Shown here piece by piece: positions 55,647 through 64,000 of a stretch of 64,000 nucleotides of DNA (the stretch's first letter is position 1; every line of letters begins with the position of its first letter). A model generated the notes under the pieces. It saw only the letters and a list, made by a program, of their open reading frames with translations. It did no database searches and was not told where the DNA came from. Source of the DNA: Enterovibrio coralii (lineage in GTDB: Bacteria; Pseudomonadota; Gammaproteobacteria; Enterobacterales; Vibrionaceae); the NCBI RefSeq assembly GCF_001559595.1, contig NZ_LNTY01000036.1:62001-126000 (forward strand), written 5' to 3'. The translations under genes were made by a program, and so were the position numbers.

Positions 55647-56833
55647 TTATTTTACGTAGCAGGCGAAGCCTTTCAGGTAGAAACCTTCTGGGTAAGCACT
55701 GTCTAGAGGGTGGTCAGCAGCTTGCTCGAAACGCTCGATAAACTGAACATCACGATGCGCATCCAGTGCTGCGTCAGCAATGATTTTCTGGAACAGTGAG
55801 TTGTCCATCAAACCAGAGCAAGAATAGGTTAGCAGCATGCCGCCTGGCTTCAGGATCTGCATAGCGAGCATGTTGATGTCTTTGTAGCCACGACATGCAC
55901 CTGTAAGTTGAGATTTAGACTCTGCAAACTTTGGTGGGTCCATGATAACTACGTCAAACAGTTCACCGCTGTCGCGGTATTCGCGCAGCAGCTTGAATAC
56001 ATCAGCGTTCACGAACTGCGCTTTAGAGGTGTCAAAGCCGTTCATCTCTGCATTGGATTTAGCAATGTCTAGCGCAGGTTGCGACACGTCTACGTTGATA
56101 ACTTCAGCGGCGTTGCCTTTCAGCGAGTACAAACCAAAGCCACCGGTGTAACAGAAACAGTTCAGCACGCGCTTACCGTTCACATACTTCACCGCCGCTT
56201 CACGCTGTCACGCTGGTCAAGGTAGAAGCCAGTTTTGTGGCCGCCAGTAATATCGACGCTGATTTTCACGCCGTTTTCTTCAATAATAACAGAGGCTGGT
56301 GGCATGTCGCCATGCAGAACACCAGTGCGCTCCTTCAGGCCTTCTTTCTTACGTACAGACACGTCTGAACGCTCGTAGATGCTGCATTCTGGGTATTGAG
56401 CAACCAGTGCTTCAACCAGGTTATCTTTTTGTGCTTCTGCGCCTGCACTTAATAGCTGACAAACGAGGAAGTTTTCATAACGGTCGATGGTGATACCAGG
56501 AAGTCCATCAGATTCTGCAGCAATCAGACGATAGCCCGTCAAGCCATCACGTGCCGCAAGAATGTCGCGCAGACCTTGTGCTTGCTGCAGACGTTTTTTG
56601 AAGAAGTCTACGTTGATTTCTTCTTGTTCGAACGTCCAAACACGCACACGAATTTGTGAATTAGGAGAAAACGCACCACGCGCCAACCATTGGCCTTGAT
56701 GGTCATAAACGTCAACGGTTTGACCCAGTGAAGGTTTACCTTCTACACGTTGAATGCCGCGGGAGAAAACCCATGGATGACGACGGCGCAGCGACTTTTC
56801 GCGGCCCTTGACCAAATAAACAGAAGGATTCAT
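55647..56833 (-). pseudogene. rlmI: 23S rRNA m5C1962 methyltransferase RlmI, one frameshift
   Basis: A ~396-residue enzyme when one base is restored near 56204: PUA domain (1-~75, [21 protein letters not shown]), then SAM-binding Rossmann domain with [35 protein letters not shown] and the YSCSGLM motif with the likely catalytic Cys. The N-terminal frame ends DQRDSVKRR; restoring AGCCGTGAAGCG gives [19 protein letters not shown]. Gene order with yccT, acyP, tusE and yccA matches the E. coli neighbourhood. Confidence 0.92.
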
Positions 56834-56969
56834 TGGTTATTCCTAAATTCATATCTCTGACTTTGAGCAACAATGCCAAAAGCCAACAAAAGGTGCCGTA
56901 TTGTCTGAGAACAGCACCAATAATGCAAACGGCTGCCACAGGGCAGCCGCTTTTTCTTGGCTAAAAGCC

Positions 56970-58367
56970 TTATTCTGTGCGAAGACCATCCACTAAAGAC
57001 GTCAAACTGCGTGACTGCTTCTGAAGATCAACCACGCTATCTGACGTGTGGCGGATAAGCTCTGCTACTTGCCATGCTTGTTGACGAACGTGCTCTACGT
57101 CAGAAGAAATCGTGCTTGCAACACTACCTTGCTGTGTTGCAGCGGTTGCGATTTCAGTGCTTCGGTCAGTGATTCGAATGCTACGCTCCGAGATTGACGC
57201 AATTTCAGCATCAATGTTTTGCATCAGCGATTCACTCGCTGCCGCGTTATCAACGGTGCCTTGCATCACACCGCGCAAATGTCCGGTGTTGTTTCCAAGG
57301 TCTTGAATCATGCGTTGGATTTCTACGGTAGCTTGCTGAGTGCGGCCCGCAAGCGTTCGCACTTCATCTGCAACCACTGCAAAGCCACGGCCTTGCTCAC
57401 CCGCGCGTGCGGCTTCAATTGCGGCATTCAGTGCCAGCAGGTTCGTTTGTTCAGAAATGGCACTAATGGTGGCAACCATGCTGCCGATTTCATTGGAATT
57501 CTGCTCAAGAGAGGATACAGCCTGTGCCGCCGCTTCAATCTCGGTGCTCAATGCTTGAATCGCTTGGAGTGTCTGATTCACTTGATTGCGGCTCTGTTTA
57601 GAAGCATCACCCGCAGCCATGATTTCACCAGAGGTGTCTTCTGCGTGGGTTGCGACGTCACGAATCGAGCCCGCCATTTCCTCTGTAGCACTGGCGAGAG
57701 AATCTAAGTAAGTACGCTGATCAGCTGACAAGCTTTCGCTGTCTTTCACGCGTGAACTTAGGTCAGCAGACAACTGCTCCATCAGTGATGCCGCATTTTT
57801 AATGGCTTTCACCAAGCTGTGTTCACGGTTCGCGATGTTGTCGACGGTGTTCGCGATGATGCTGAATTCGTCTCGAACAGGGAAGAAGTTCATGCGGCTG
57901 GTCAAATCGCCATCTAGCATACGCTGCAACGCATAGTTCATGGTGTACATAGCACCACCAATGAAGCTTGATACGTAATGAAGAGCCATGGTGCTTAGCA
58001 GAGCTAGCAGTGCAAGAAGCCCCCATGAAGACACGTCGATGAAAGACCAAAAATCAGATTCAACGTTCGCGGAAACGGTAGTTGTATCGGTTTCCCAAGA
58101 ACGACGTTGGTGTTCGATGTTCACGCCTGAGTGAGCGAGCAACTGAGAAGCTTCGTTAGCATTAATATCATAGTGAGACAGCAAGGTGTTCAAAGCTGCA
58201 CTATGTTTTTCTTGCGCGTCATTAAGCTGCGCGTTTGATGCGGAGTAGAAAATGGCACTAGTTGCGACAGTTAAAGCAAAAAAGAGTACATAAAGGAGAT
58301 AGAATTTTTGTTTGAGGCTCAGTCGGATGAGGTATTGGTCTACCCAGCGGAACGGCGTTTCTTTCAT
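56970..58367 (-). CDS. Methyl-accepting chemotaxis protein
   Basis: A 465-residue chemoreceptor: two TM segments (~24-43 and ~113-140), a short ~70-residue periplasmic domain, HAMP (~140-190), and a signalling domain with the [35 protein letters not shown] tip. No xWxxF tail. It lies inside the otherwise conserved rlmI-acyP block, so it is probably an insertion specific to this lineage. Ligand unknown. Confidence 0.88.
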   Translation of the reverse strand: MKETPFRWVDQYLIRLSLKQKFYLLYVLFFALTVATSAIFYSASNAQLNDAQEKHSAALNTLLSHYDINANEASQLLAHSGVNIEHQRRSWETDTTTVSANVESDFWSFIDVSSWGLLALLALLSTMALHYVSSFIGGAMYTMNYALQRMLDGDLTSRMNFFPVRDEFSIIANTVDNIANREHSLVKAIKNAASLMEQLSADLSSRVKDSESLSADQRTYLDSLASATEEMAGSIRDVATHAEDTSGEIMAAGDASKQSRNQVNQTLQAIQALSTEIEAAAQAVSSLEQNSNEIGSMVATISAISEQTNLLALNAAIEAARAGEQGRGFAVVADEVRTLAGRTQQATVEIQRMIQDLGNNTGHLRGVMQGTVDNAAASESLMQNIDAEIASISERSIRITDRSTEIATAATQQGSVASTISSDVEHVRQQAWQVAELIRHTSDSVVDLQKQSRSLTSLVDGLRTE

Positions 58368-58466
58368 CTTGATTAGATCCTTATCGAGTGCGCAATCAGC
58401 TTCAATCTGATCCCGCGCATATTACACTGTCGACCACTGGTTAGACCAAACAATGGAGTGAGATCA

Positions 58467-58739
58467 TTGTCACATATTTGTGTTAGAGCGACCGTTTCAG
58501 GTCGTGTGCAGGGTGTGGGGTTCAGATTTCATACCGCCCATGAAGGGCTGCGTTTGTCGCTCACAGGGTTTGCGAAAAATGAGTCTGATGGAACGGTGAC
58601 GGTGTTGATGTGCGGGGAGGAGAATAACGTAAACGCCTTATTGAGTTGGCTTGAGAAAGGGCCACCAACGGCAAATGTCACCAATCTCGTCCACCACCTA
58701 GAAGATTGGAAAGCGATAGACGGTTTTTCTATTCAATAA
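58467..58739 (+). CDS. acyP: Acylphosphatase
   Basis: A 90-residue acylphosphatase that hydrolyses acyl phosphates. Motifs: ATVSGRVQGVGFRFHTAHEG (catalytic Arg in GFR) and GFAKNESDGTVTVLM (catalytic Asn). Start is TTG at 58467, 8 bp after GGAG; a GTG nine bases upstream overlaps that ribosome site and is less likely. Confidence 0.92.
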   Translation: MSHICVRATVSGRVQGVGFRFHTAHEGLRLSLTGFAKNESDGTVTVLMCGEENNVNALLSWLEKGPPTANVTNLVHHLEDWKAIDGFSIQ

Positions 58740-58772
58740 AAAAGAGGCGCGATTTGCGCCTCTTTTTTTAAA
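58738..58772. terminator. Bidirectional terminator between acyP and tusE
   Basis: AAAAAAGAGGCGC - GATTT - GCGCCTCTTTTTTT between convergent genes. Confidence 0.85.
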
Positions 58773-59097
58773 TGCATTTAACTGGCTTTGGCAGACCTGC
58801 CAATTTAGTAGCTTGTTTCGCTGGACCTTTAGGGAAGAGCTTATACAGGTAGCGGCTGTTGCCTTTCTCCGGCCCGTATTTTTTCTCCATGGATTTCACC
58901 AGAAGACGAATAGCAGGGGAGGTATTGAACTCTTTGTAAAAATCCTGAACGAAGTAAACAACTTCCCAATGCGCCTCAGTCAGCTCGATGTTTTCTTCTG
59001 CTGCAAGCATTGGTACCAATTCTTCATGCCAATCAGCGAAGTTTTTTAGATAGCCCTGAGCGTCGGTCTCAATCTGTTTACCGTTTAATTCCAACAT
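58768..59097 (-). CDS. tusE: TusE/DsrC family sulfur-relay protein
   Basis: A 109-residue sulfur carrier that hands sulfur from TusBCD to MnmA for 2-thiouridine in tRNA. It has the family [10 protein letters not shown] and [33 protein letters not shown] blocks and the conserved penultimate Cys (Cys108, KCI). Start at 59097 with an AGGTT ribosome site; an ATG 12 bp upstream is also in frame. Confidence 0.93.
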   Translation of the reverse strand: MLELNGKQIETDAQGYLKNFADWHEELVPMLAAEENIELTEAHWEVVYFVQDFYKEFNTSPAIRLLVKSMEKKYGPEKGNSRYLYKLFPKGPAKQATKLAGLPKPVKCI

Positions 59098-59161
59098 GGA
59101 TAACCTCATTTTTCGAACGCGCCAAGCATATCGGCTTGCTCAGTTGGCATCAAGCAGAAAC

Positions 59162-59190
59162 AAAAAAAGCTCCCGAAGGAGCTTTTTGTC
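59162..59190. terminator. Terminator after yccA
   Basis: AAAAAAAGCTCC - CGAA - GGAGCTTTTTG; on the minus strand it ends yccA transcription. Confidence 0.75.
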
Positions 59191-59204
59191 ATCTTTATTC
59201 GCGA

Positions 59205-59876
59205 TTAGTCGTCGCTGTTCATAATGCCAAGAATGCTTAGCAGGTGAACGAAGATGTTGAAGATATCCAAGTACAGAGAAACTGTCGCACGGATGTAGTT
59301 AGTTTCGCCGCCGTTGATGATATTGCTGGTGTCATACAGGATGAACGCAGAGAAAATCAGAACAGCGATGGTGCTGATAGCCAAGCTTAGAGCTGGGATT
59401 GCAAGGAAGATGTTTGCAATCATTGCTACCAACAGCGCGATAACGCCAGCTACAAGGAAACCGCCCATGAATGAGAAGTCTTTCTTGCTGCTAATTGCGT
59501 AAGCAGACAGACCCAAGAACACTAAACCAGTGGTACCCAGTGCTTGCATGATGACTGAAGGGCCGCCAGCAAGGTTGAGGTGGTATGCCAGTGTTGGACC
59601 TAATGACGCACCCATCAAGCTGGTGAACACGAATGTCCAAACGATGCCAGATGAAGAGTTGACCGCTTTAGGCAGTACAAAGAAAACAATCGCCAGTGCG
59701 CCAAGTGTCATACCTAGTGACATCATTGGGCTAATGCCAACAACCAACGCGATGAAAGCGGCAATAGCACTGGTGATCAGTGTCATAGAAAGCAGTGCGT
59801 AGGTGTTACGCAGTACTTTGTTAGTAGCCAGTACACTTTCTTGCGTTTGGCTAGTGGAAACGAAACGATCGTTCAT
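59205..59876 (-). CDS. yccA: Bax inhibitor-1/YccA family membrane protein
   Basis: A 223-residue inner-membrane protein with seven predicted segments and the family's acidic C-terminus. E. coli YccA modulates FtsH proteolysis. Context (tusE, acyP, rlmI) matches E. coli, which supports the name. No other signal. Confidence 0.9.
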   Translation of the reverse strand: MNDRFVSTSQTQESVLATNKVLRNTYALLSMTLITSAIAAFIALVVGISPMMSLGMTLGALAIVFFVLPKAVNSSSGIVWTFVFTSLMGASLGPTLAYHLNLAGGPSVIMQALGTTGLVFLGLSAYAISSKKDFSFMGGFLVAGVIALLVAMIANIFLAIPALSLAISTIAVLIFSAFILYDTSNIINGGETNYIRATVSLYLDIFNIFVHLLSILGIMNSDD

Positions 59877-60085
59877 ATCTTTCTCCCGGTAGGGTACGGT
59901 TTATTTCTAATACGTCATTTATTGCGCTTGTGGCACAATTTTTCAAGTACCAATTGTCGCAGAAGTGATAATAAAGCCTCTTAACCCTTGAGAACACTGA
60001 TATATCTCGAAATGAGATTTCAGGCGAACTTGTAAACAAGTGTTAATCGGCCGTTAACTACCGTGGTTAACGGCCAATTTTAGCC

Positions 60086-60838
60086 TTAATGGTGCAAGAT
60101 TTGGCTCAAGAAGAGCTGCGTTCGGTCAGATTGAGGGTTATTGAAGAACTGCTCGGGTTCGTTCTCCTCAATGATCTCTCCGGCATCCATAAAGATAACG
60201 CGATCAGCTACTTCCTTAGCAAAACCCATCTCGTGCGTTACACACAGCATGGTCATGCCCTCTTCTGCCAACTCAACCATAACATCTAGCACTTCACGCA
60301 CCATTTCTGGGTCGAGTGCGGATGTAGGTTCGTCGAACAGCATGACGTTTGGATTCATACAAAGCGAACGTGCAATCGCTACGCGCTGCTGTTGACCGCC
60401 CGAGAGTTGACCTGGAAACTTGTCCGCTTGCTCAGGAATTTTCACGCGTTCCAGATATTTCATGGCAATCGCTTCTGCTTCCTCTTTCGGCATCTTCTTT
60501 ACCCAAATCGGGGCTAGCGTACAGTTCTCTAACACGGTGAGGTGAGGGAAGAGGTTGAAATGCTGGAAACACATGCCAACTTCTTTTCTGACCAATTCAA
60601 TGTTTTTCAAATCGTCAGTGAGTTCTGTACCGCCAACAATGATGGATCCCTGCTGATGCTCTTCCAATCGGTTGATACAGCGAATCATCGTGGATTTACC
60701 AGAGCCAGAAGGGCCACAGATAACGATTTTCTCGCCCTTCGAGACCGAAAGGTTGATGTTCTTGAGAACGTGGAACTGACCATACCATTTGTTCACATCG
60801 GTCAGTTGAATGACTGGAGAGTCTACTTGTTGAGTCAT
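60086..60838 (-). CDS. aapP: Amino acid ABC transporter ATPase (AapP/GlnQ-like)
   Basis: A 250-residue polar-amino-acid ABC ATPase: Walker [10 protein letters not shown] (~37-45), Q-loop [10 protein letters not shown], signature LSGGQQQR, Walker [17 protein letters not shown]. The start at 60838, after AAGGAT, is preferred to an in-frame ATG at 60979, which has no family similarity in its extra sequence. Last gene of the J-Q-M-P transporter operon; energises general L-amino acid import. Confidence 0.93.
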   Translation of the reverse strand: MTQQVDSPVIQLTDVNKWYGQFHVLKNINLSVSKGEKIVICGPSGSGKSTMIRCINRLEEHQQGSIIVGGTELTDDLKNIELVRKEVGMCFQHFNLFPHLTVLENCTLAPIWVKKMPKEEAEAIAMKYLERVKIPEQADKFPGQLSGGQQQRVAIARSLCMNPNVMLFDEPTSALDPEMVREVLDVMVELAEEGMTMLCVTHEMGFAKEVADRVIFMDAGEIIEENEPEQFFNNPQSDRTQLFLSQILHH

Positions 60839-60855
60839 AATACAATCCTTGTTTC

Positions 60856-61955
60856 TTAGCGTTTGTGACCAGTGTGAAGCTTGTTCTCTAGATAAATACT
60901 GTATCGGGACATACCGAAACAGAATATCCAGAAGACCAATGCCACAAACACGTAGCTCTCTGTTGCGAAACCTAACCACTGCGGGTCAGTGTTCGCCGCT
61001 TGTCCAATGCCCAGCACGTCAAACATACCAATGATAAGAACGAGACTGGTGTCTTTGAACAAACCGATGAAGGTGTTCACGATTGATGGAATGGTGATTT
61101 TCAATGCTTGAGGAAGAATGATGAGGTTCATCTTCTTCCAATACGTCAGGCCCAGCGCATCTGCTGCTTCATACTGGCCTTTTGGAATCGCTTGAAGACC
61201 ACCACGCACGACCTCAGCCATGTACGCCGCGGAGAACATCACCACACCAATCAAGGCGCGAACCAGTTTGTTCGTCTCAGATTCGCCAGCCATGAACAAT
61301 GGCAGCATAACTGACGCCATAAACAACACAGTGATGAGTGGTACACCACGCCAGATTTCGATGTAAACCGTACATAGGCTTCGAATGATCGGCATGTCAG
61401 AGCGACGTCCTAAGGCGAGAACCACACCGATTGGCAATGAGATAACGATACCGACGATGGCAATGATCATCGTGATCAGGAGTCCGCCCCAAAGGTGGGT
61501 TTCCACTTTTGGCAGGCCGCCCATACCACCGAACAGCAAGAAGGTCGTCATCAGAGGAAACGCGACAACAAAGAGAAGAAGGATCCATCCACGCTTCGGC
61601 GTTTTCTCGTAGATCAGTAACCCGGTGAAGATAGCAAGCACCGCGTAGAACAGTTTAGGTCGCCACAATTCCTCTTGAGGGTAGAAGCCAAACATAAACT
61701 GCTCAAAGCGGACGTTGATGAAAACCCAACAAGCCCCTTCACGGGAACAATCGTCTCTAGTTGAACCCACCCAATCTGAATTGATAAATGCCCATTCGAC
61801 AACCGCCCACAGACCTTTGATAGCAAGAAAGGCTAAAACGATAGTCATGAGGGAATTTAGCGGGGTTGAGAACAGATTTTTTCTCAACAACCCACGACAC
61901 CCACGGTATTTGGTGGAGGCGGCAGGTCTGGCTGAAACTGATGCTGTTTAGTCAT
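60856..61955 (-). pseudogene. aapM: Amino acid ABC permease AapM, one frameshift near the start
   Basis: A ~366-residue permease of the AapM/YhdY type (large N-terminal extension, then the EAA-type permease core with ALGLTYWKKMNLIILPQALK). The true start is probably ATG at 61955 (4 bp after the aapQ stop), reading MTKQHQFQPDLPPPPNTVG...; the frame breaks at GGTTGTTGAG and is restored by one G near 61888 (GVVGWLRKNLFS). Without repair, translation would have to begin at TTG 61890. Partner of aapQ. Confidence 0.88.
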
Positions 61956-61958
61956 ATC

Positions 61959-63166
61959 CTACCTCTCAACCAATGCGACTTTTGCGTTGTAAATGTTCAT
62001 CAAGAACGACGTCAAAAGGCTCAACGAAAGGTATACCGCCATGGTCATTGCGATAATTTCTATCGCCTGACCTGTTTGGTTTAGCGTTGTGCCTGCAAAT
62101 ACCGAAACCAGATCGGGATAGCCGATTGCCATCGCGAGCGAAGAATTCTTCGTCAGGTTTAGATACTGGCTGGTGAGCGGTGGAATGATGATTCGCATCG
62201 CCTGAGGATGATGACCAATCTCAGCGTTTTGGCTCGTGGCAAGCCAAGTGCCATTGCCGCTTCAGTTTGCCCGTGGCTCACCGCATTGATACCAGAACGC
62301 ACAATCTCGGCAATAAAAGACGCAGTATAAATTGATAAGGCTAACGTCAACGCTGCCAACTCAGGGATGATGGAGATACCACCTCGGAAGTTGAAGCCTT
62401 TAAGCACAGGGTGCTCAAGCGAAATAGGCATGCCTTGTACAAGGAAAGCGATCAGCGGCAAACCAATAATCGCGATGAGCGACAATGTGAATACCGGCGT
62501 TTGCTGACCTGTTGCATCTTGCTTCTTTTTCGCCCAGCGAGACAAACCAAAGCTGAAAACCAGACCGACAATTAAGGCGATACCGATCAGCATGGCTCCT
62601 TCTTCGAAAACAGGGCGCGTAAAATAGAGACCTCGAACGTTAAGGAACAGCCATTCACCCACACTGATACTTTCTTTGGGCGAGGGCAGTGCTTGGAGCA
62701 CAGCGAAGTACCAGAAAAAAATCTGGAGTAAAAGTGGGATATTTCGGAACGTCTCGATATACACAGCCGCAAAACGGCTTAATAGCCAGTTGCTTGAGAG
62801 GCGTGCAATACCGATAAGGAAACCAACAATGGTTGCCAAGACGATCCCCAGCACAGAAACCAGGGCTGTATTGAGAAGACCGACAAAAAAGGTTCGGCCA
62901 TAAGAATACGTTTCATCGTACTCGATGAGAGTCAAACCAATCCCAAATCCCGCTTCCTGAGATAAGAAACCAAAGCCGGTTGCGATGCCTCGAGCGTCCA
63001 GATTCGTCAGTGCATTGTTTACAATGGTGTAGACGAAAAATACCAGACCAATGATCGCAGCAGCTTGGAATATGATGGAGCGGAAAGTCGGATTGTAGAT
63101 GAGACTCTGCTTTACTTCTGGACGAGTGCTCGCCTCAGAATTTAATGCATTATCTTTGGATGCCAT
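61959..63166 (-). pseudogene. aapQ: Amino acid ABC permease AapQ, one frameshift near the C-terminus
   Basis: A ~402-residue AapQ/YhdX-type permease with eight or so membrane segments. The EAA loop is GLPRAKTLRLVI-PQAMRIIIPPLTSQYLN. As given, the frame fails within this loop; one base near 62206 (CTGAGGGATGAT on the plus strand) restores VIIPQAMRII and runs to the stop at 61959. Partner of AapM in the heterodimeric permease. Confidence 0.9.
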
Positions 63167-63199
63167 ACAACTGCACCTCTATCCTTGAACGTGAGCGTT

Positions 63200-63220
63200 G
63201 GGGAGCGTTATACGCTCCCC
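63200..63220 (-). terminator. Intercistronic hairpin between aapJ and aapQ
   Basis: GGGGAGCG (63200-63207), TTATA loop, CGCTCCCC (63213-63220). Such hairpins after a binding-protein gene often reduce permease expression relative to the binding protein. Confidence 0.65.
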
Positions 63221-63237
63221 GTTTGTAGCGATATTAC

Positions 63238-64000
63238 TTAGCGGATAGGTGGCGCATAAAGAATGCCGCCATCAGTCCAAAGGGCATTCACACCACGTTG
63301 TATTTGCAGTGGAGAATCAGAGCCGACAGTGCGTTGGAAGCTCTCGTCGTAGTTACCCACTTGCTTGATGACTTGGTAACCCCAGTCATCATTCAGGCCC
63401 AAACCTTTACCTTTTGGACCATCTTGGCCAAGGATACGGCGGATGTTTGGATCCTTAGAGTTCACCATTTCATCAACGTTTGCCGACGTGATGTTGAACT
63501 CTTCACCGTTAATCATGGTGTTCAACGTCCACTTCGCGATGTTGAACCAGTTATCGTCGCCTTGACGAACAACTGGGCCTAACGGCTCTTTAGAGATGAT
63601 CTCTGGCAGTACCACAGCACTGTCTGGATCAGACAGCTTGATACGAGATGCGTACAGACCCGATTGGTCAGTGGTCAGTGTGTCACAACGGCCAGATTCG
63701 AAACCTTTAACTGTTGCATCATACGTATCGTAAACCACTGGCTTGAACGACATGCCGTTTGAACGGAAGTAGTCAGAAAGGTTCAGCTCTGTCGTTGTAC
63801 CGGATTGAACACAAACCGATGCACCGTCAAGCTCCAGTGCGCTGTTAACGCCCAGATCTTTCTTCACCATGAAGCCCTGACCGTCGTAGTAGTTTACGCC
63901 GACGAAGTTCAGACCTAGCGTACCGTCACGTTGCAATGTCCATGTGGTGTTACGAGACAGAACGTCGATTTCACCAGACTGAAGCGCGGTGAAACGTTCT
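63238..64000 (-). CDS. aapJ: Amino acid ABC transporter substrate-binding protein (partial)
   Basis: C-terminal ~253 residues of an AapJ-like periplasmic binding protein; the N-terminus and signal peptide lie beyond the right edge. Conserved segments: LSRNTTWTLQRDGTLGLNFVGVNYYDGQGFMV, ELDGASVCVQSGTTTELNLSDYFR and GRCDTLTTDQSGLYASR, characteristic of the YhdW/AapJ general L-amino acid binding proteins. First gene of the aapJQMP operon. Confidence 0.93.
   Translation of the reverse strand, partial: ERFTALQSGEIDVLSRNTTWTLQRDGTLGLNFVGVNYYDGQGFMVKKDLGVNSALELDGASVCVQSGTTTELNLSDYFRSNGMSFKPVVYDTYDATVKGFESGRCDTLTTDQSGLYASRIKLSDPDSAVVLPEIISKEPLGPVVRQGDDNWFNIAKWTLNTMINGEEFNITSANVDEMVNSKDPNIRRILGQDGPKGKGLGLNDDWGYQVIKQVGNYDESFQRTVGSDSPLQIQRGVNALWTDGGILYAPPIR

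Overview
The window is a chromosomal segment from a marine gammaproteobacterium, most likely a member of the Vibrionaceae (Grimontia, Enterovibrio or a Vibrio relative; genus not resolved). The basis is the family mix and gene order: a mannose/fructose PTS locus laid out manA - EIIABC - AraC - EIIA - EIIB, a BtsS/BtsR pair next to a CstA-type transporter, a multi-domain GH18 chitinase, a yccT - rlmI - acyP - tusE - yccA block, and an AapJQMP-type amino acid transporter. Species assignment is inference.

Layout: 1-4.8 kb, mannose/fructose PTS locus (manA partial, EIIABC, AraC regulator, EIIA with a degenerate HPr domain, EIIB). 5-7.8 kb, cysteine-rich CWC protein, then a Fur-box-headed operon of two OppD/OppF-like ATPases and an unknown 162-aa protein. 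8-10.9 kb, dicarboxylate/amino-acid symporter and a periplasmic NUDIX-PAP2 fusion. 11.1-11.5 kb, tRNA-Ser(TGA) with a textbook promoter and a duplicated 3' end plus terminator. 11.75-12.3 kb, small outer-membrane barrel behind a Fur-like box. 12.6-18.4 kb, chaperone-usher pilus operon with two pilins, two chaperones, usher and tip subunit. 18.5-26.1 kb, Kch-type K+ channel, DMT exporter, APC permease, BtsR/BtsS and CstA transporter. 26.4-31.9 kb, 1823-aa cadherin-repeat RTX adhesin. 31.9-34.6 kb, His/Met-rich ArsP-type permease, His-rich small protein and a helix-turn-helix protein. 34.6-44.4 kb, chemoreceptor, methylglyoxal synthase, MobB, DnaQ-like exonuclease, EEP-family enzyme, DUF1704 metalloprotease, lipoprotein and an ABC exporter. 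44.6-47.8 kb, chitinase. 48.2-54.4 kb, GntR regulator and prpBCDE methylcitrate cycle. 54.5-60 kb, glycine-zipper lipoprotein, yccT, rlmI, chemoreceptor, acyP, tusE, yccA. 60-64 kb, aapP-aapM-aapQ-aapJ (read right to left).

Metabolically the window joins uptake and signalling (PTS sugars, pyruvate-type BtsSR/CstA, amino acids, chitin degradation, two chemoreceptors) with propionate catabolism and surface structures (pilus, giant adhesin, small porin-like barrel).

The most striking whole-window observation is that nine genes are interrupted by ten frameshifts, and every one is repaired by adding a single base. At least eight are best repaired by restoring a G in a GGC[A/T] context on one strand. 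Such a one-sided pattern looks like a systematic sequencing or consensus deletion (possibly at a modified base) rather than gene decay, so those genes should be read as probably intact until checked.
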